Shown: positions 63,743-64,000 of the stretch, piece by piece
Position numbering within the stretch: the stretch's first letter is position 1
How the letters are laid out: the number at the start of each line of letters is the position of its first letter
Assembly: GCF_003318235.1 (NCBI RefSeq)
Contig: NZ_QOCG01000016.1
Coordinates: 53,529-117,528 of the forward strand
Direction of reading: 5' to 3'
Length of the DNA stretch: 64,000 nucleotides
From: Loktanella sp. D2R18
GTDB taxonomy: Bacteria > Pseudomonadota > Alphaproteobacteria > Rhodobacterales > Rhodobacteraceae
Program-made: the position numbers and the translations under genes
The notes under the pieces: generated by a model
Database searches by the model: none
What the model saw: the letters and a program-made list of their open reading frames with translations, nothing else
Told to the model about the DNA's origin: nothing

Positions 63743-64000
63743 ATGGTTTTAGTGATGAAGCTCAAATACGTTGATACTCTTTCAGGGGACCGCAAAAGGT
63801 TCCGAAGACGATACCCGAAAGCCGTTGCTGAGGTGCTTGGCGGTTCGGTCTTTCAGGTGGCGATGAGGGCCCGTGATGGTGCCGATCTATTTACCGAGCA
63901 TGCCAAACTTTTATCCGAATATGAGAAGATCGTAGCCAAGGCCAAGCGCTCTGCTGCGGAAAAGGGCCAGCTATCGCCGCTTGAGGTGTCCCTAGATTTG
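63743..64000 (+). CDS. N-terminus of a probable tyrosine integrase (cut by window end)
   Basis: The open frame runs from ATG 63743 (or ATG 63755) past the window edge, 86 codons so far. It reads KLKYVDTLSGDRKRFRRRYPKAV followed by a helical AKLLSEYEKIVAKAKRSA region. This resembles the arm-binding start of phage-type integrases in Roseobacters, which begin with a sheet containing RRR-PK. The catalytic domain lies outside the window. The position just after a tRNA is the typical attachment arrangement. Confidence 0.65.
   Translation, partial: MVLVMKLKYVDTLSGDRKRFRRRYPKAVAEVLGGSVFQVAMRARDGADLFTEHAKLLSEYEKIVAKAKRSAAEKGQLSPLEVSLDL

Noticed and set aside
1..64000. CRISPR arrays, insertion sequences and rRNA genes
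   Set aside because: No regularly spaced repeats, transposase-like frames or rRNA sequence were seen by eye.

Overview
The window looks like chromosomal DNA of a marine alphaproteobacterium of the Roseobacter group (Rhodobacteraceae). Evidence for this is the DddL-type DMSP lyase, a NavAb-like BacNav sodium channel, a PetP/PetR regulator pair, a complex-I NDUFA9-like reductase, gltD and gltB separated by two small secreted proteins, and a moderately high GC content with Roseobacter-style proteins throughout. Genes are tightly packed, many with 4 or 8 base overlaps, and several convergent pairs overlap at their 3' ends. I saw no insertion sequence, CRISPR array or rRNA.

Layout. 0-4.6 kb: the end of ubiE, then ubiB, followed by a small flagellar block (flgD, fliK, flgJ-like, FlgN-like) that stops abruptly at a truncated motB remnant. 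4.6-8.3 kb: a DUF6165-like protein, a Gfo/Idh/MocA oxidoreductase with a ThuA protein, idi and a ChaC-like cyclotransferase. 8.3-17.3 kb: an ExbB/MotA-like protein with a long coiled-coil OmpA partner, dddL, clpA, gloB and two methyltransferases. 17.3-26.7 kb, all on the minus strand: a glycosyltransferase, GtrA and GT-C-like trio, a lone HyuA-type hydantoinase, and an ABC system resembling E. coli YnjBCD with a YnjF-like phosphatidyltransferase. 26.8-28.5 kb: panB and panC. 28.5-29.2 kb: a gene-poor AT-rich stretch with one possible 57-residue membrane protein.

29.2-40.4 kb is a reductive pyrimidine catabolism locus. A minus-strand operon encodes an N-carbamoyl-beta-alanine amidase, a lipoprotein, dihydropyrimidinase, an unknown membrane protein, an ABC ATPase, a GNAT acetyltransferase, two permeases and an NMT1/THI5-like binding protein. 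Divergent from it is rutR, followed by the minus-strand preT-preA pair for dihydropyrimidine dehydrogenase. A perfect TTTGACCA-AC-TGGTCAAA palindrome lies upstream of the operon, and weaker versions lie in front of rutR and preT, so RutR probably controls the whole pathway from uptake to beta-alanine.

40.4-54 kb: a YeeZ-like reductase, the sodium channel, an isoprenoid operon (HDAC-like hydrolase, xseB, ispA, dxs), petP-petR, ilvE, a DMT transporter, a fatty acid desaturase, queG, a glutathione transferase and mtgA. 54-61.4 kb: gltD, two tandem secreted paralogues and gltB as one operon. 61.6-63.4 kb: uppP and the NDUFA9-like gene. The window ends with tRNA-Leu(CAG) and the first 86 codons of a probable tyrosine integrase, which looks like the left edge of an integrated element.
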